Origin: Papilionanthe hookeriana x Papilionanthe teres
Lineage: Eukaryota > Streptophyta > Magnoliopsida > Asparagales > Orchidaceae
Assembly: GCA_022702705.1 (NCBI GenBank)
Contig: CM040432.1
Coordinates: 50,618,540 to 50,682,539, forward strand
Length of the DNA: 64,000 nt
Direction: 5' to 3'
The notes under the pieces are model-generated. The model had not been told where the DNA came from, did no database searches, and saw only the letters and a program-made list of their open reading frames with translations. Shown here piece after piece: positions 1 through 12,714 of this stretch (position 1 is its first letter; each line of letters begins with the position of its first letter). A program made the translations under genes and the position numbers.

Positions 1-2
1 AT

Positions 3-343
3 ACTCCAGGTAGACCTTCTACTTCTCGACCCTCTACTTCTACTGAGCCACCATCGAGTTTCTGGGAATCAATGCATGATCGGCTTTAGAGCGATAGCGG
101 GAGTTATTTCAAACTCACTGCAGGATTGATACTATCGATAGGAAACTTGATCATTTATCTGATTATACCCAGAGGAAGAGTAGTTATGATGCTGAGTATG
201 ATGAAGCCCTAGTCAAATTTCTGAAGGGTGAACATGATGTTAGTTTCCCTACTTTTTCTAGTTTCACACCATTTGTTGATCCTAAGGACGTAGAATTTTC
301 CTTTGGTGATGATGATGATGATGAGGCTATAGCTAGTGACTAG
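3..343 (+). pseudogene. C-terminal remnant of an Athila-type 3' ORF
   Basis: A degenerate coding tail enters from the left edge. One frame reads a Ser/Thr/Pro-rich stretch (about 3-90) that hits a stop. After a frameshift near 90-140 another frame runs openly from about 140 to a TAG at 341-343 and ends in an acidic tail (GDDDDDEAIASD). It lies upstream of a long AT-rich 3' UTR, a polypurine tract and an LTR, which is where Athila-type elements carry their last ORF (gag-pol end or env-like ORF). The family assignment rests on this position. I recognise no domain in the surviving 70 or so codons. Confidence 0.5.
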
Positions 344-1620
344 TAGTTATAGATCTTTATGATGTGCTACTCTGTTAGTTTGTTTTGTTTGGATTGTTTG
401 TTTAGTTTTGTGTTTGATGTATGTTGATTTGATTAAATATCTGTGTGTATTGATTAGTATTAAGATTCTGTTGTCAAAATATTCTTAGTATATTGTGTTG
501 AGACTGAAGTTAGAGTTAATTTATATGTTTGTTTTAGTCTACTGTTTAGTATTTAGTAATTTTGCTCTGCTTTAATTTTAATTTAGTATCATCATAAAAT
601 TAGCCTGCTTACTTTTTATACATGGTTAAACTTTATCTTAATTATTCATAAAAGCATGAGTAGAAGTAATTTTTCTTTTTAAGATTGTTTTTACATATTT
701 ATAAAAATTCTTATGATTTTCTTTCTCTCATACTTTCAAATTATCATAGTATACCAAAACTTAAGTTTGGGGGAAGGGAAAATCCATTCAAATCAAATTT
801 TATTTGTCCTTAAAGAGCTAATATTTTCTTAAAAATAAAAACTTTTTAACATAACTTAAGGAATGAAGAATTTATTTGAGATCACTTTTATTTTTGAAAT
901 TATAAACAATTTAGTGAAAATTAACCAAAATTTTACTAACTTTGATTGATTTTAAGAATAGAATTATTTAACTTAAAGAAGAATAAGATAAAGAATTTTT
1001 TTATTCATGATAGAAATAATAGAATTTTAGAAATATTAAGTAATAAAAAATTATCACTTGAAAAAGAAAAGATTGGAAATCTTTTTAAATTCTTATTTAT
1101 GCTGTAATAATTAAGTGGAAATGTATAAGTTTTGAAAATATAAGTTAAGGATAGTGAAGTTCAAAACCATTAACAGGCTATCCAGATATAATAATCTGCT
1201 CTATAAAGAAAAAAAAAGGAGAAGAGAGGAGAAGCTTGAGGAAATGCCTAATCAAAAATTGGCTTCACTTGAATTATCTTATAGGAAGAAAACTAGTTAC
1301 ATATTTTACTTAATTTTTATACATGAATATTTATTTAGAAAATCTTTTTCAAGAAAATCTTTTTTTTGTAAATAATCTATGAGATCTTAATATAATAGAC
1401 TTCTATTATTTACAAAATGAATGAAAAGTTTGAAATCTTATGATTTGGTAGTTAAATATTCTTTAAATTCTTAAAATTAAACCTAGTTAGTGAAATTGGG
1501 TTAATAATTTACTAAAAACTTTATAAAATCAAAAATTATAAGGAATCTTAAATATTTATCTTTTATTCCAAAGTTTATATATTTTATATAGTAGAAAGAG
1601 TTACTTGAGGACAAGTAACA
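344..1620 (+). other. AT-rich 3' UTR of Athila-type element
   Basis: About 1.3 kb of AT-rich sequence without a credible gene. A purine-rich motif, TTAAGTTTGGGGGAAGGG at 761-778, repeats the core of the true PPT at 1621 and may be a second, internal polypurine tract. A short open frame at 1154-1375 is Lys/Phe-rich low-complexity sequence and is not supported as a gene. Confidence 0.6.
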
Positions 1621-1638
1621 TTTAAGTTTGGGGGATTT
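1621..1638 (+). other. Polypurine tract of Athila-type element
   Basis: TTTAAGTTTGGGGGATTT lies directly before the LTR start (TG at 1639). It follows CTTGAGGACAAGTAACA (about 1604-1620). The same phrase precedes the LTR at 33367, so this is a conserved family signature for the plus-strand primer. Confidence 0.85.
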
Positions 1639-3265
1639 TGATCTATAAAAAAATACCTATTTCTTTATGTCTTAATTCTTATTAATTTCTAAGGATATTA
1701 TGCTTTATTGAAAGGTATCTTTTTGTGTTTTTTGATGTAGGTGATGTAAAAAGGTCTAAAAAGGAAAAAGGAGCAAAAATGGAGCAAAATACAAAAAGTA
1801 TAAAAAAAATGGCCTAGCGCCTAGGCGCCAGAAGTTGGCGCCTAAGCGTCAGACTTGATTAAAAAACTGTCAAGTTTTTTACAACGTTTGATCGGTTATT
1901 TTAACGGAGTGAGCGGTTATTGGACATTCTAGAAGACTGGCAGTTGTTCCTTGATAAGAGGACATATGATACATTGCATTTGGACGCTCCAAAACGGTTT
2001 TAATTGCGAAGAGGTGCGAGCCAAAGTGAAGAGATGCGAAGAACTGGACGTGGTGTCCGGCGCCTAGGCGCCAGACAGACCTTCTAGAAGATTCATTGAA
2101 TGTGAACATGTTTTGAAGAGGTGCCTCAAGGCAAACCTTGAAGCCTATAAATAGGGGTCCATTTCTTCAGAAAACGTGCCCCTCTCATTGTAACCCTTTC
2201 TCTTATCCACTTTAGGATATCTCATCCTTAGAGAGAGAAATAGAGAGAGAAATTTAGGGCCACTTTTGTTTAGTTTAGTGAGTTTATTATCAAGTTGTTG
2301 CATCTGGAGTTCATTACACTCGTGGAGTCGGTAGGAATCGGAAGATCCGTAGAAGGAATATTTGAGATAAGTATTTTATATTTTATTCAAAGTTTATTTA
2401 TTATGTTTTGCTGTTTATTTTCAACGTGTTCTGAGTAGGTAGTTTACTTTCTTCCTTCAATTATGAAGAGATAGATAAGATAATAAAAAGATTCGATGGA
2501 GAATTGAAATTCAAAATATTTTCAAAACATTGTGATGACATGAATACCTGATCTTACTTTACTTTTTAAATTGGCCATTTAAATTGTTAAAACCTGTTGA
2601 AGAGTTTTGAGACCTTGAAGGAGAAGAACTCTTAACTTGTAAATGTCACATGAATCTTTGGGTAGTCGAAGGCCATGTGCGGGCTATTTAAGGTGAAGTG
2701 CAAATAAATAGGAAGATAAGATTTAAAGGGCGTAGAATTGATAAGTTTTTAGAGTGACAGACTAAATTCTTATAATTTGATTTATAGATTAGGAAAGGGT
2801 CACTAGTAGGGCCAATCATAGCCACCCTTGGACATCTAGTAGTGTGAGTCTAGCTTAACCCATTCTACTAACAATACATCCGGACCTGATCTGTAAATTA
2901 GCCAATGTTCTTTGCGCCTGGATCAAAGGGTAAAGAATATGAATGCTTCTATTTGGCACAATACCATAAATCAAATTCTCCAACGAATATTAAATTATCT
3001 TAAAACTCTTAGATTAATTGAAGGAAAGAAAGTTGTTTATTTTATATAGTTTTCATAAATCATTTTCTTATTATTTTTTTCTTTATTTGCATCTAGTAAA
3101 TTAATAATTTATAGTTAAATTAGAGGATAAAAAGATATTTTCGAAATATAATATTTAGAAAATTTATTACTATAATTTTTCCCCGTGGGATCGATACTGG
3201 GGTTATAAAAGAAAACCCTATATTACTTGAAGCGATATGTATACTTGTGTAGTACCCCTAGTGTG
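1639..3265 (+). repeat. Athila-type LTR, 3' end truncated
   Basis: It starts with TGATCTATAAAA after the PPT. A TATA box, TATAAATA, sits at 2146-2153, preceded by palindromic GGCGCC(TAGGCGCC) motifs (about 1815-1835 and 2060-2075) that recur in the other Athila LTRs of the window. The segment ends in the typical U5 tail ATACTTGTGTAGTACCCC. The homologous LTR at 33367-35099 continues further before its terminal CA, so this copy is cut short at 3266 where the inverted Ogre/Tat LTR begins. No large ORF is present. Confidence 0.8.
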
Positions 3266-6200
3266 TGTCGGCATATTTTTAGGTTATGTGTTTTGAAAAG
3301 GGGGTCGCCTACATAAATTGTCGGCGAATTTTTTATATTTTAAATTTAATTTAAATATATAGTTTAAAAGATAACATTTGATTTTGAAAGTAATTTTAAG
3401 TTTAAAAGTTTTAAGATATGAAATCAAACCGATCTCACATCCCAAATAGTTTATATAAACGAGCACCGCACCGTAAACCGTGTATCTATCCCGAAGAATA
3501 GACACACTCGCTTGATGATGGGGCTCGATTAAATAAACTAGGAGATTTGTGACATCCGTTTGGTCTGCGAACCAATTTTATAAGCCGACAAGTTCCCCTG
3601 CTTAATATAAATGAATTAAGCAGGGTTTATATTACGTGGGTTCTTAAAGTTCCCTATAAGGGCAAGCCCCTATAGTTAATTACATCTTAAATGACGAAAA
3701 TCACTTAAGAAAACTCTCGATAATGATCAGTGGTTTTGCTCTCAAGAATTTCAAAGTTTAAGGTTTTCAAAGGATTGAATTTTGGAAATTCAAAAGGGAA
3801 TGGATCAAATTTCGAACAATTTATTTCAGGAGTTCAAAGGAAGAAAAGTAGGAGAAGTTGAGGATACAAGAAAAATCTTGACAACTTCTCAAACTATCCT
3901 ATTGTTTGGCTTCAATTTTGAGGATTCATTTAATGTTTCATCTTGCCTATTTTAATTAATCAGGACTTATATTCGTATGACACAATCATACAAACAGCCT
4001 CGAAGATGTGAGGGTTTATGTCGTACCGAACGATCACCTCGGAGTCCTAAGACCTGTTAGGGCTTAATTTACATGATATGATCATGCAAATGCCTAACGA
4101 AGAGTTGAGGATTTATGTTGCACTAGGAAAACTACCTCGAAGTCCTATGGCTTGGTTATTTAATTCTAAGAAAGTTTTGCTGAAGTAGACTCATGTTTTG
4201 TTGATGACGATGGCCGTGCTGCCCACCATGCTCCGAGCTCCTTGTTGTTGCAGAGGTTTAGTTTTAGAAGTCATAAATCAGGAGATGAGAGAAGTGTCTT
4301 GGTTTAGAGAAAATCTTAAAATCCAAGTGTTTTTAATATTTTAATTAAAACAAATCTTAAAGTTGTTTAAACAGAACCGATTAAGATCCCACGGTTCCGT
4401 CATCCCGACACCGTTATTTTCATCGAATTCACTTAGTCCGGATGAATTTGCTAAACTCAACTGAATGAGTTCCACACCTTCATTTAGACCGTGGGAAATC
4501 CCGTTAGCAATACGTGGGTTACATCATCCGAGGTATTCCCGATCATTCAACGAGACGTTTTAATTTAATTGCAATTGTAGTTTTGTGTTCTGTTTGTGAT
4601 TAAATTTTGAGTTGTTTTATATTTTGAAATGTTATGGCGGTGAATTTTATCTTGCAATGATTTTTAATTTAGTTTTGGTTTCAGTTTAGGGACTATCCTA
4701 AAGGTTTTGGTTTTCATGCAACAGTTGTTTATCATACAAGAAAAGAAATTGCAATGCGATTAATTAAATTGCGAGAAGGTAAATTACAATAAAATAAAAG
4801 CGTACCTGGAGGGTCTTTCCGTCATCCCAAGCTGCACTTGAAACACATATCAGAGCATTTAAGTATTTATAGAAATTACCTAGGTAAAGCTAAGGGCAAG
4901 GTTTCGGTTTTCTACCAAGATCCTAGTCCTATAGCCTAGTCATTCCTATGACGTCTAGGTTTTCAATTTTTTTTTATGGATGATTTTCTCGCACCAAAGA
5001 ATAATTAAGTTCAATTGTTCTTATAAAACACCCCGTCATATCGAGGAAGTGCTTAAGACGAATCTTAAACATCTTTTCAATATTGTTGGAATTATTCTAA
5101 GTCCAAACGATTTAATTAATCGAGTGAATTAATCATCCGAGGTTTAATTAAGTTTTGTTCTTTTGCTCAGTGAACTAGGACATTTGAATATCCTATAAGT
5201 GAAGTAACACTTCACTTAATACTCCATTTAGGAGTTATGACAACAAGAGCTTTTGAGGGCAAATTGATGTTTAAGTGATTTGTGATTTAATTTAATTTTA
5301 ATTAATGGGTTTAAGTTTGGAATAGTGTTCAAGTTGTTTTTAGACCTATTTTGAATCCTTTATGTCTTAGGTGATGTTATATTTAATTTAATTTAATTTA
5401 ATTTAATTTAATTTAATTTAATTTGGTTTAGTTTTAATTTTAATTTAATTTAATTTTTTAATTTTAATTTAATTTAATTTAAATTTTATTTTAATTTGAT
5501 TTTATTTCTTATTTAATTTAATTTAATTTAATATGTTTTAATTTAATTTAATTTAATTTAATTTAATTTTAATTTAATTTTAATTTAATTTAATTTTAAT
5601 TTTAATTTAATATTTTATTTTTTATGTTTTAAAGATGATTTAATTTAATTGTTAAAGTATCAATTTAATTGAAATTTTGGAAGGATTTAATTTAAATGTT
5701 TTAATTTTAATTTAATTTAATGATTAAGTCTGTTAGTATTTTAAATCTTGAGTTTGAATTATCATTTTAATTAGGAATTAAATATTATTGAGGTGATTAA
5801 TTTAGGATTCTTAAATTAAAGAACAAATGTCTTCTTAATAATATCCCTATTTTAATAATTTCAATTTTTATTAATCTTCCAAATTTCATTAATTAAATGA
5901 TTAAAGTTTACTCTAATTAATCTTAAAAATGATTGATGGGTTTCTATCCTTTAATTATTTAAATTTCAATCATCCAAATCAGATTAAGATCAAATATTTT
6001 ACTCTCTCATTTTATTAAGCCTAAAGTTTTAATTAAGGGTTAAAATTTTAATTACCATTTTGCCCTTCAAGCTTAATAATTCCATAACTCACTAAATTGA
6101 GCTTAAATGAATTTGAAATTTTTATGTGGCTTCACTCACATGTCAATTAAGACATTAGTGGAGAAAATGTGATTTTCCTGTATTTAGTTTATTTATATAA

Positions 6201-7190
6201 TTATTTTTTGTAGAAAATAGGGATTTCCAAGGAAAATTCAATAAGATGACCAAGGAAATTTTTCTATTCTTAAGACAATTATGGGGCACTCCTAATGACC
6301 AGAGGACCATTTAGACTAATTTTGGTGATTTTTTGAATTATATTTTATTTATTAGAATTATTTTTAGTTTTGGAGCATTAATTAATTTTAAAATAAAATT
6401 AAAGTTGAAAAATAGATTTTATATTTTTCTTAAATATCTCTAACCTCAAGGAGTCCAGAGAAATAAATTTTATATTTTTCTGATTTTTCTTTGATTTATT
6501 AGAATTATTTTGGTGAGAAGGTTGGAAAATACATTTTTTAATATTAAAAATTACATTAAGCCTTTAAAATTCAATATCTTACCCTAGAGACTTAAGAAAA
6601 ATATTTGGTTCGTTCCTAAATGATTAGAATTTAAAATGTGACATCTTGGTGATTTGTAATATTTTTATAATTTTTATTATTTTTTAATTATTAAAAATAT
6701 TAAAGTAATGATAAAAATCAACTTTTTTAGAAAATTACAATTTTAATTTTCTTAAGTTCCTCTAATATCATAGAAGCTCCAAAAACATTTTTATGAATTT
6801 TTGAAAAGTATTTTGTGAGTTATGAATTTTTAAAGTTTAATTTTACCCATTTTTGCTTAAGAGGCTTAATCAACCCATTTGGTGGAGTTAACCAAGTCCA
6901 ATTGGTTTCAAATTTTTATGTAGTGTTCTCCTATCCCTAGAGGACAGTGGAGAATTGTTTCTAAGTTAATTTGATGAATGGTTAACCCTAATTAATTAAA
7001 GTTTAATTTTGGGTATTTAGGCCAATTAGGGTTGTTCAAAGTGAATTAACTCAAAACTTATTTTTCCTAGGTCCCTCTGGTCACAAGCAACATCACCAAA
7101 TTTTTCTAGAATTTATTTCTCAACATGATAATTATTGGAATTAAAATACTCAAAACAGTAACATGAACTTGAAAAATCAATAACTTCTCA
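3266..7190 (-). repeat. Inverted, truncated Ogre/Tat-type LTR (R/U5 part)
   Basis: This block is the reverse complement of the right-hand part of the LTRs at 7191-12691, 28.9-33.05 kb and 56.67-60.38 kb. Its first bases (TGTCGGCATA) are the complement of the LTR terminus TATGCCGACA. It carries the U5 hairpin, the AATTA-type microsatellite and the TGAAGT/ACTTCA dyad in the same order, all inverted. It stops at 7189-7190, where the sequence switches to plus-strand LTR with at most 1-2 bp of shared bases. The U3, TATA and R start are missing. Confidence 0.85.
5364..5622. repeat. (TAATT)n pentanucleotide microsatellite in inverted LTR
   Basis: Imperfect tandem TAATT/TTTAA units. The tract is the complement of the AATTA tracts at about 10270-10590, 30620-30950 and 58050-58265, so it is an integral part of the LTR and not a recent independent expansion. 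Confidence 0.85.
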
Positions 7191-7601
7191 CTTGGATTGT
7201 GACTTGACCCCACTAATCAAGCTGATCCAAATCACTTTCCCTTCAGCCTAAACCAAGCATTGGGTGGTGCACCTAGCCCAAAAGGATGGGTTGACCCATT
7301 TAGAGCCAAAATGGCCTCTCCCCCATGCCATTTTAATCCAAGCTCTTTACACATGGCATTGGCTAATTTCCTACACAAAACTCCAACCCTGACCCACCTG
7401 AACTTGAGGGTGACCCTTGCCTGCCGGCCAGCCGCCTGGATCGTCGGAAAACACCATGGCCGAGACCTTGGGAGGAGCCAAAAAATTCAATTCTCCCTTG
7501 CTGACTTGTCTCAACCCAAATGGATAGCATAGCTCTTCTTCTCCTCACCAGAGCAGCTGATCCCCAACCTTAAACCCCCCGGGAGGCCCTCCACCCTCTC
7601 C

Positions 7602-7608
7602 TATATAA
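7602..7608 (+). promoter_or_regulatory. LTR TATA box (element 1, 5' LTR)
   Basis: TATATAA occurs in a CT-rich context (CTCTCCTATATAAACACC). The equivalent position is TATTTAAA at 27970-27977 and 55546-55553 in the other LTRs, so a TATA-like box is kept in all copies. Transcription would start a few tens of bases downstream, giving an R/U5 of about 5 kb. Confidence 0.65.
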
Positions 7609-10269
7609 ACACCACCTCCTCTCGGCCATGAGAGGTGCTGAAACAAACCTTAAGGAAACTCTGCAAAAACTGTCCCAGACTACTCCCCACACATAGAGAA
7701 CTTGATCCCCACTGAAATCCCCCTGCAATTTCCTCTCTGTGAGCTCAATTTCAGAGTTGAAATCCAAGCCCAAAACCATGACACTTCTCCACAGTGAGCC
7801 AATCCCCAAATTGATTGGTCCTACACCTTCACCAGACCAAGAGGAGAAGTTTACCAGCAAAAGCCCCCTCTCCAGGCCACCCATCGGTTCCAGACTCCAA
7901 GATTTGTAATTGGCTGTGGTCGAAATCATACCTGGACAATTCACCAGGCCAAGGGACTTCATCCGGAGCTTGCTTGGACCCAATCGAAGGTGACACAACT
8001 CTCGGATCGAAGCTTCACTTCTCGCGAGCAAAGGTATGGACTCACTCTTCTTCCCGAGCTTACAGAGATTCTCTATTTAGTTTGAGTCAATTTCAATACA
8101 TGTTTACCGTATGGATGTGTTCGTCTCCTCAAGATGAATCCATAGAGCATAAGAACACAAAATCCGTTGAGAATCAAGTGAGAAATTAGGGTTAGAAGGT
8201 TGACGGTCACGGGTGCACACCAGTCGTAGACGATGACTGGGAGCCGTCGGATCGAGCGTGTATCGAGCGGACGGTCTGGATCGAGCCGGACAGCGCGAAG
8301 GTGCATGAACCGCGGGCCCTGGAGCGCTGAGTCGGATGGCGGCGCCGAATCAGAAGACGACGCGTGGCCTTTCGGAGCTGTCGAGGATGGCGTGGCGCCA
8401 CGTGGATAAGTAGGAAATTAGGGTATTTTTTTATTTATTTAATTCCCTAAACTTCAAAAATGCATAACTTTGTGTAGGAAAATCAGAAAAATAAAATAAA
8501 AATACCCTCTTGCTCGGTGAACGAGAGGAGAATAATGTGGAAAAGAAATCATGTAAGTTCATTAAGTATTTTATTTTTAATTATTTATTTACTCTCTGCA
8601 CTATTTCAATTCTCCATGCATGTATACAATTCACCATGGCATGAGACCATAGGGCTTTTGAAGCTTCTGAATTTGGGAACATTCCCTAAATTTTCCAAAG
8701 TCAGAGGCCACCCCTATGAAGAGTTATTGATTTTTCAATTCTAGGTCACTATTCTAAGTATTTTAATTCCAATAATTAGCATATTGTGAAATAAATTCTA
8801 GGAAAATTTGGTGATGTTTCTTATGACCAGAGGACCCTAGGGAAAATAGGTTTTGAGTTAACTCAATTGTAATAACCCTAATTGGCTTAAACACCCAAAA
8901 TGGAGCTTTAATTAATTAGAGCTAATCATACATCAAATTGACTTGAAATCCATTCTCCACTGACCTTTAGGATTAGAGGAACCCACCATAAAAGTTTGAA
9001 GTCAATTGGACTTGGTTAGCCCTATCAAATGGGTTGATTAAGCCATTTAGCCAAAATTAAACTTCAAAAATTCATAACTTTCAAAATACTTTTCAAAAAT
9101 TCACCAAATTGGCTTTGGAGCCTCTCTGATATCAGGGAAATTTAAGAAAATTAAAATTGTAATTTTCTAAAAAAGTTAATTTTTTGCATTATTTTAATAT
9201 TTTTTAATAATTAAAAAATAATAAAAATCACAAAAATAATAAAATTCATCAAAATGTCACATTTGGAATTTTAATCACTTAGGAACAAACCTCATATATT
9301 TTCTTAAGTCTCTATGATGAGATATTAAATTTTAAAGCCCTAAGGTAATTTTAAAATTAAAAAATGCATTTTCTAGCATTTTCACTAAAATAATTCTAAT
9401 AAATCAAAGAAAAATCAGAAAATTGTAAAAATTGGTTCTCTGATTTCCTTGATATCGAGAGGATTTTTGAAAAATATAAAATTCATTTTTCAACCTTTAT
9501 TTTATTTTTAAATTAATTAATACTCCAAAACTCAAAATAATTATAATAAAAAGAATATAATTCAAAAAATCACCAAGATTGGTCCAAGTGGTCCTCTGGT
9601 CATTAGGAATGTCTCATAATTTTCTTAAGGACACAAACTTTCCCTTGGTCATATTATTGAATTTTCCTTGAAAATTCCTATTTTCCACCAAAAATAATTA
9701 CATAAATAAATTAAATACAGAAAAATCACATTTTCTCCTATAATGTCTTGATTGACATATGAGTGAAGTCACATAAAAATTTCAAATTCATTTAAGCTCA
9801 ATTTAGTGAGTTATGAAATTAGTAAGTTTAAAGGGCAAAATGGTAATTAAAATTTTAACCTATAATTAAAAATTTTAGTTTTAATTAAAAGGGTAGGTAA
9901 AATATTTGATACTAAGTTGATTTTGGATCTTTGAAACTTAGGTAGTTAAAGGGTAGAAACCTACCAAACAATTTGAAAATAATTAAAATAAACCTTAATT
10001 AAATAATTAATTAAATTTAGAAAAATAATGAAAAATTGGAATTATTAAAATAGGGATATTATTAGGAAGAAATTTATTCTTTAATTCAAGAATCCCTAAA
10101 TTAATCACCTCAATAATATTTAATTCCTAATTAAAATAATAATCCAAATTCAAGATTTAAAATGCTAAAAGACTTAATCATTAAACTAAATTAAAGTCAA
10201 AACATTTAAATTAAATCCTTCTAAAATTTCAATTAAATTAATACTTTAACAATTAAATTAAATCGTCCT

Positions 10270-10590
10270 TAAAGCATAAAAAATAAAATATTAAATTAAA
10301 ATTAAAAATAAAATTAAATTAAAATATAAATTAAATTAAATTAAAATTAAAATTAAATTAAAATTTAAGCTAAATTAAATTAAATTAAATTAAAATTTAA
10401 ATTAAATTAAATTAAATTAAATTAAAACATATTAAATTAAATTAAATTAAATTAAAAAAATAATAATAAAATCAAATTAAAATAAAATTAAAATTAAGTT
10501 AAAAAAATAAAATTAAATTAAAAATTAAAACTAAACCAAATTAAGTTAAACTAAAATTAAATTAAATTAAATTGAATTAAATATAACATC
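10270..10590. repeat. (AATTA)n microsatellite in 5' LTR
   Basis: Imperfect AATTA pentamers run for about 300 bp inside the R/U5 part of the LTR. They are flanked on the right by the conserved phrase TAACATCACCTAAGACATA, which is the same in all copies. Confidence 0.85.
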
Positions 10591-12284
10591 ACCTAAGACA
10601 TAAAGAATTCAAAATAAATCTAAAATAACTTGAACACTATTCCAAACCTAAACCCATTAATTAAAATTAAATCAAATCACAAATCACTTGAACATCAATT
10701 TGCCCTCAAAAACTCTTGTTGTCATAACTCCTAAACAGAGTGTTAAGTGAAGTGTTACTTCACTCATAGGATATTCAAATGTCCTAGTTCACTGAGGATG
10801 ATAAAAAAACTTGAACTCCTGGATGATTAATTCATTTGTATAATTAAATTCTTTTGGACTTAAAACAATCTTAGAGGTATTGAAAAGATGTTTAAGACTT
10901 GTCTGAAGCACTTCCTCAATATGATAGGATATTTATAAGAACAATTGAACTTAATTGTTCTTTGATGAAGAAAATCGTCCTCAAACCAAAACACAAGAAC
11001 CTAGACGTCATAGGAGATGACTAGCCAAATAGGAGTAGGACCTTGGTAGAAAACCATAACCCTTCCCTTAGCTTTACCTAGGAACTTGCTTTAAATGCTT
11101 AAATATTCTAAATTGTGTTTAAGTGCAGCTTGGGATGACGGGAAGACCCTCCAGGTACGCTTTTATTTTATTGCAATTTACTTTATTGCAATTTACTTAA
11201 TCGCATCGCACTTACTTTTCTTGCATGATAAACAACTGTTGCATGAAAACCCACACCTTTAGGATAGTCTGTAAAACTGAAACCAAAATTAAATTAAAAG
11301 TCATTACAAAATAAAATTCCCCGCCACAACATTTCAAAATATAAAACAACTCAAAATTTAATCACAAACAGAACAACAAAACTACAACTACAACTAAATT
11401 AAAACGTCTTGTTGGATGATCGGGAATACCTCGGATGTGTAACCTACGTGTTGCTAACGGGATTTCCCACGGTCTAAATGAAAGTGTGGAACTCATTTAG
11501 TTGAGTTTAGCAAATTCATCTGGACTAAGTGAATCCGATAAAAATAACGATGCCGGAAGGATGGAACCGTGGGATCTTAACCGGTGTTGTTATAATCAAC
11601 TTTAAGATTTGTTTTAATTAAAACATAAAAAACACTTGGAAATTAAGACTTTCTCTAAACCAAAACACTTCTCTCATCTCCTAATTTATGACTTCTAAAA
11701 CTAAACCTCTGCAATAACAAGGAGCTCGGAGCATGGAGGGCAGCACGACCATCGTCATCAGCAAAACCTGAGTCTACTTCAGCAAAACTTTCTTAGAATT
11801 AAATAACCAAGCCATAGGATTTCGAGGTAGTTTGCCTAGTGCAACGTAAATCCTCAATCTTTTGTTAGGCATTTGCATTGCAAATTAAGCCCTAACGAGT
11901 CCTAGGATTCCGAGGTAGTCGTCCGGTACGACATAAACCCTCACATCTTCGAGGCTATTTGTGTGATCACATCATACGAATATAAGTCCTAATTAATTAA
12001 AATTGGCAAGAACAAAACATTAAATAAACATTAGGGCTTTCCTAAATTCAAGCCAAACAATAGGATAGTCGGGAAATTACCGAAGTTAGCTTCGAATCTG
12101 TGATTTCTCCTACCTTTCTTCCTTTGAATTCCCAAAATAAAATGTTCCAAATTTGATCCATTCCTTATTGAAATTCCAAAATTCAATCCCTTGAAAACTT
12201 AAACTTTGAAATTCTTGAGAGCGGAATCTACGATTATTATCGAGAGTTTTCTTAGGTGATTCCCGTCACTTAAGATGTAATTAA

Positions 12285-12306
12285 CTATAGTGGCTTGCCC
12301 TTATAG
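12285..12306 (+). other. Conserved U5 hairpin (CTATAG...CTTATAG)
   Basis: A 10-bp stem with a TT loop lies near the LTR end, directly after TAAGATGTAATTAA. This copy has one mismatch. Cleaner copies lie at 32647-32668 and 59965-59986, and a sequence-divergent but fully paired copy at 50415-50436. See the finding on covariation. Confidence 0.7.
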
Positions 12307-12696
12307 GGAATTTTAAGAACCTGGGTAATATAAACCCTCGTTTAATGTTTTCATATTAAGCAGGAGAACTTGTCGGCAAATAAAATGGTTTCGCAGACCA
12401 AACGGATGTCAAAAACCTTCTAGTTTATTTAATCGAGCCCCACCATCAAACAGTGTGCCTATTCTTAAGAATAGACACGCGGTTTGTGGTGTGGTGCTCG
12501 TTTATATAAACTATTCGAGATGTGAGATCAGTTTGATTTCATATCTTAAAATTTTTAAAATTATTTTTAAAATCAAAACACTACTTTCCAAATCATATAT
12601 ATATGTAAATTAAATTTAAAATTCGCCGACAAATTCTGTTAGGCGACCACTTTTCACAAATACAACACATAACCTTAAAAAATAGCCGACAATTTC

Positions 12697-12714
12697 TGGC
12701 GACTCCGCTGGGGA
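12697..12714 (+). other. Primer binding site of element 1
   Basis: TGGCGACTCCGCTGGGGA lies five bases after the LTR terminal CA. The same 18-mer follows the LTR at 60384. This PBS is typical of Ogre/Tat-lineage elements; the priming tRNA is probably an arginine tRNA, which I infer from the lineage and have not checked. Confidence 0.85.

Larger units (their letters stand above)
7191..12691 (+). repeat. 5' LTR of Ogre/Tat element 1, 5'-truncated
   Basis: It is collinear with positions 27558-33052 of the 3' LTR (5501 against 5495 bp) and ends in GCCGACA just before the PBS. The first roughly 2 kb (most of U3) are missing and replaced by the inverted LTR. A hand comparison of one GC-rich stretch of about 245 bp (from 8161, against 28515 onward) shows about a dozen transitions, more than half at CpG sites, one transversion and one indel. 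That is about 5% divergence, as expected for a methylated, moderately old insertion. Small open frames near 7260-8190 lie across U3/R and recur only because the LTR recurs. Confidence 0.88.

Noticed and set aside
1154..1375. 73-codon Lys/Arg-rich frame starting MKFKTINRL
   Set aside because: It lies within an Athila 3' UTR, is low complexity, has no homologous frame near the other Athila 3' UTR and no domain.
5364..5622. Scaffold/matrix attachment or centromeric AT satellite
   Set aside because: The pentanucleotide tract is at the same place in every LTR copy, so it is explained as part of the LTR.
7260..7532. 90-codon frame starting MGGAPSPKGW, repeated at 27627-27899 with the same length
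   Set aside because: It lies in U3 upstream of the TATA box and is conserved only because the LTR is duplicated. The third LTR does not keep it, and no domain is recognisable.
7570..8189. Open frames on both strands around the R/U5 start (also 27878-28446, 55646-56030)
   Set aside because: They overlap on opposite strands in GC-rich LTR sequence and break differently in each copy; chance frames.
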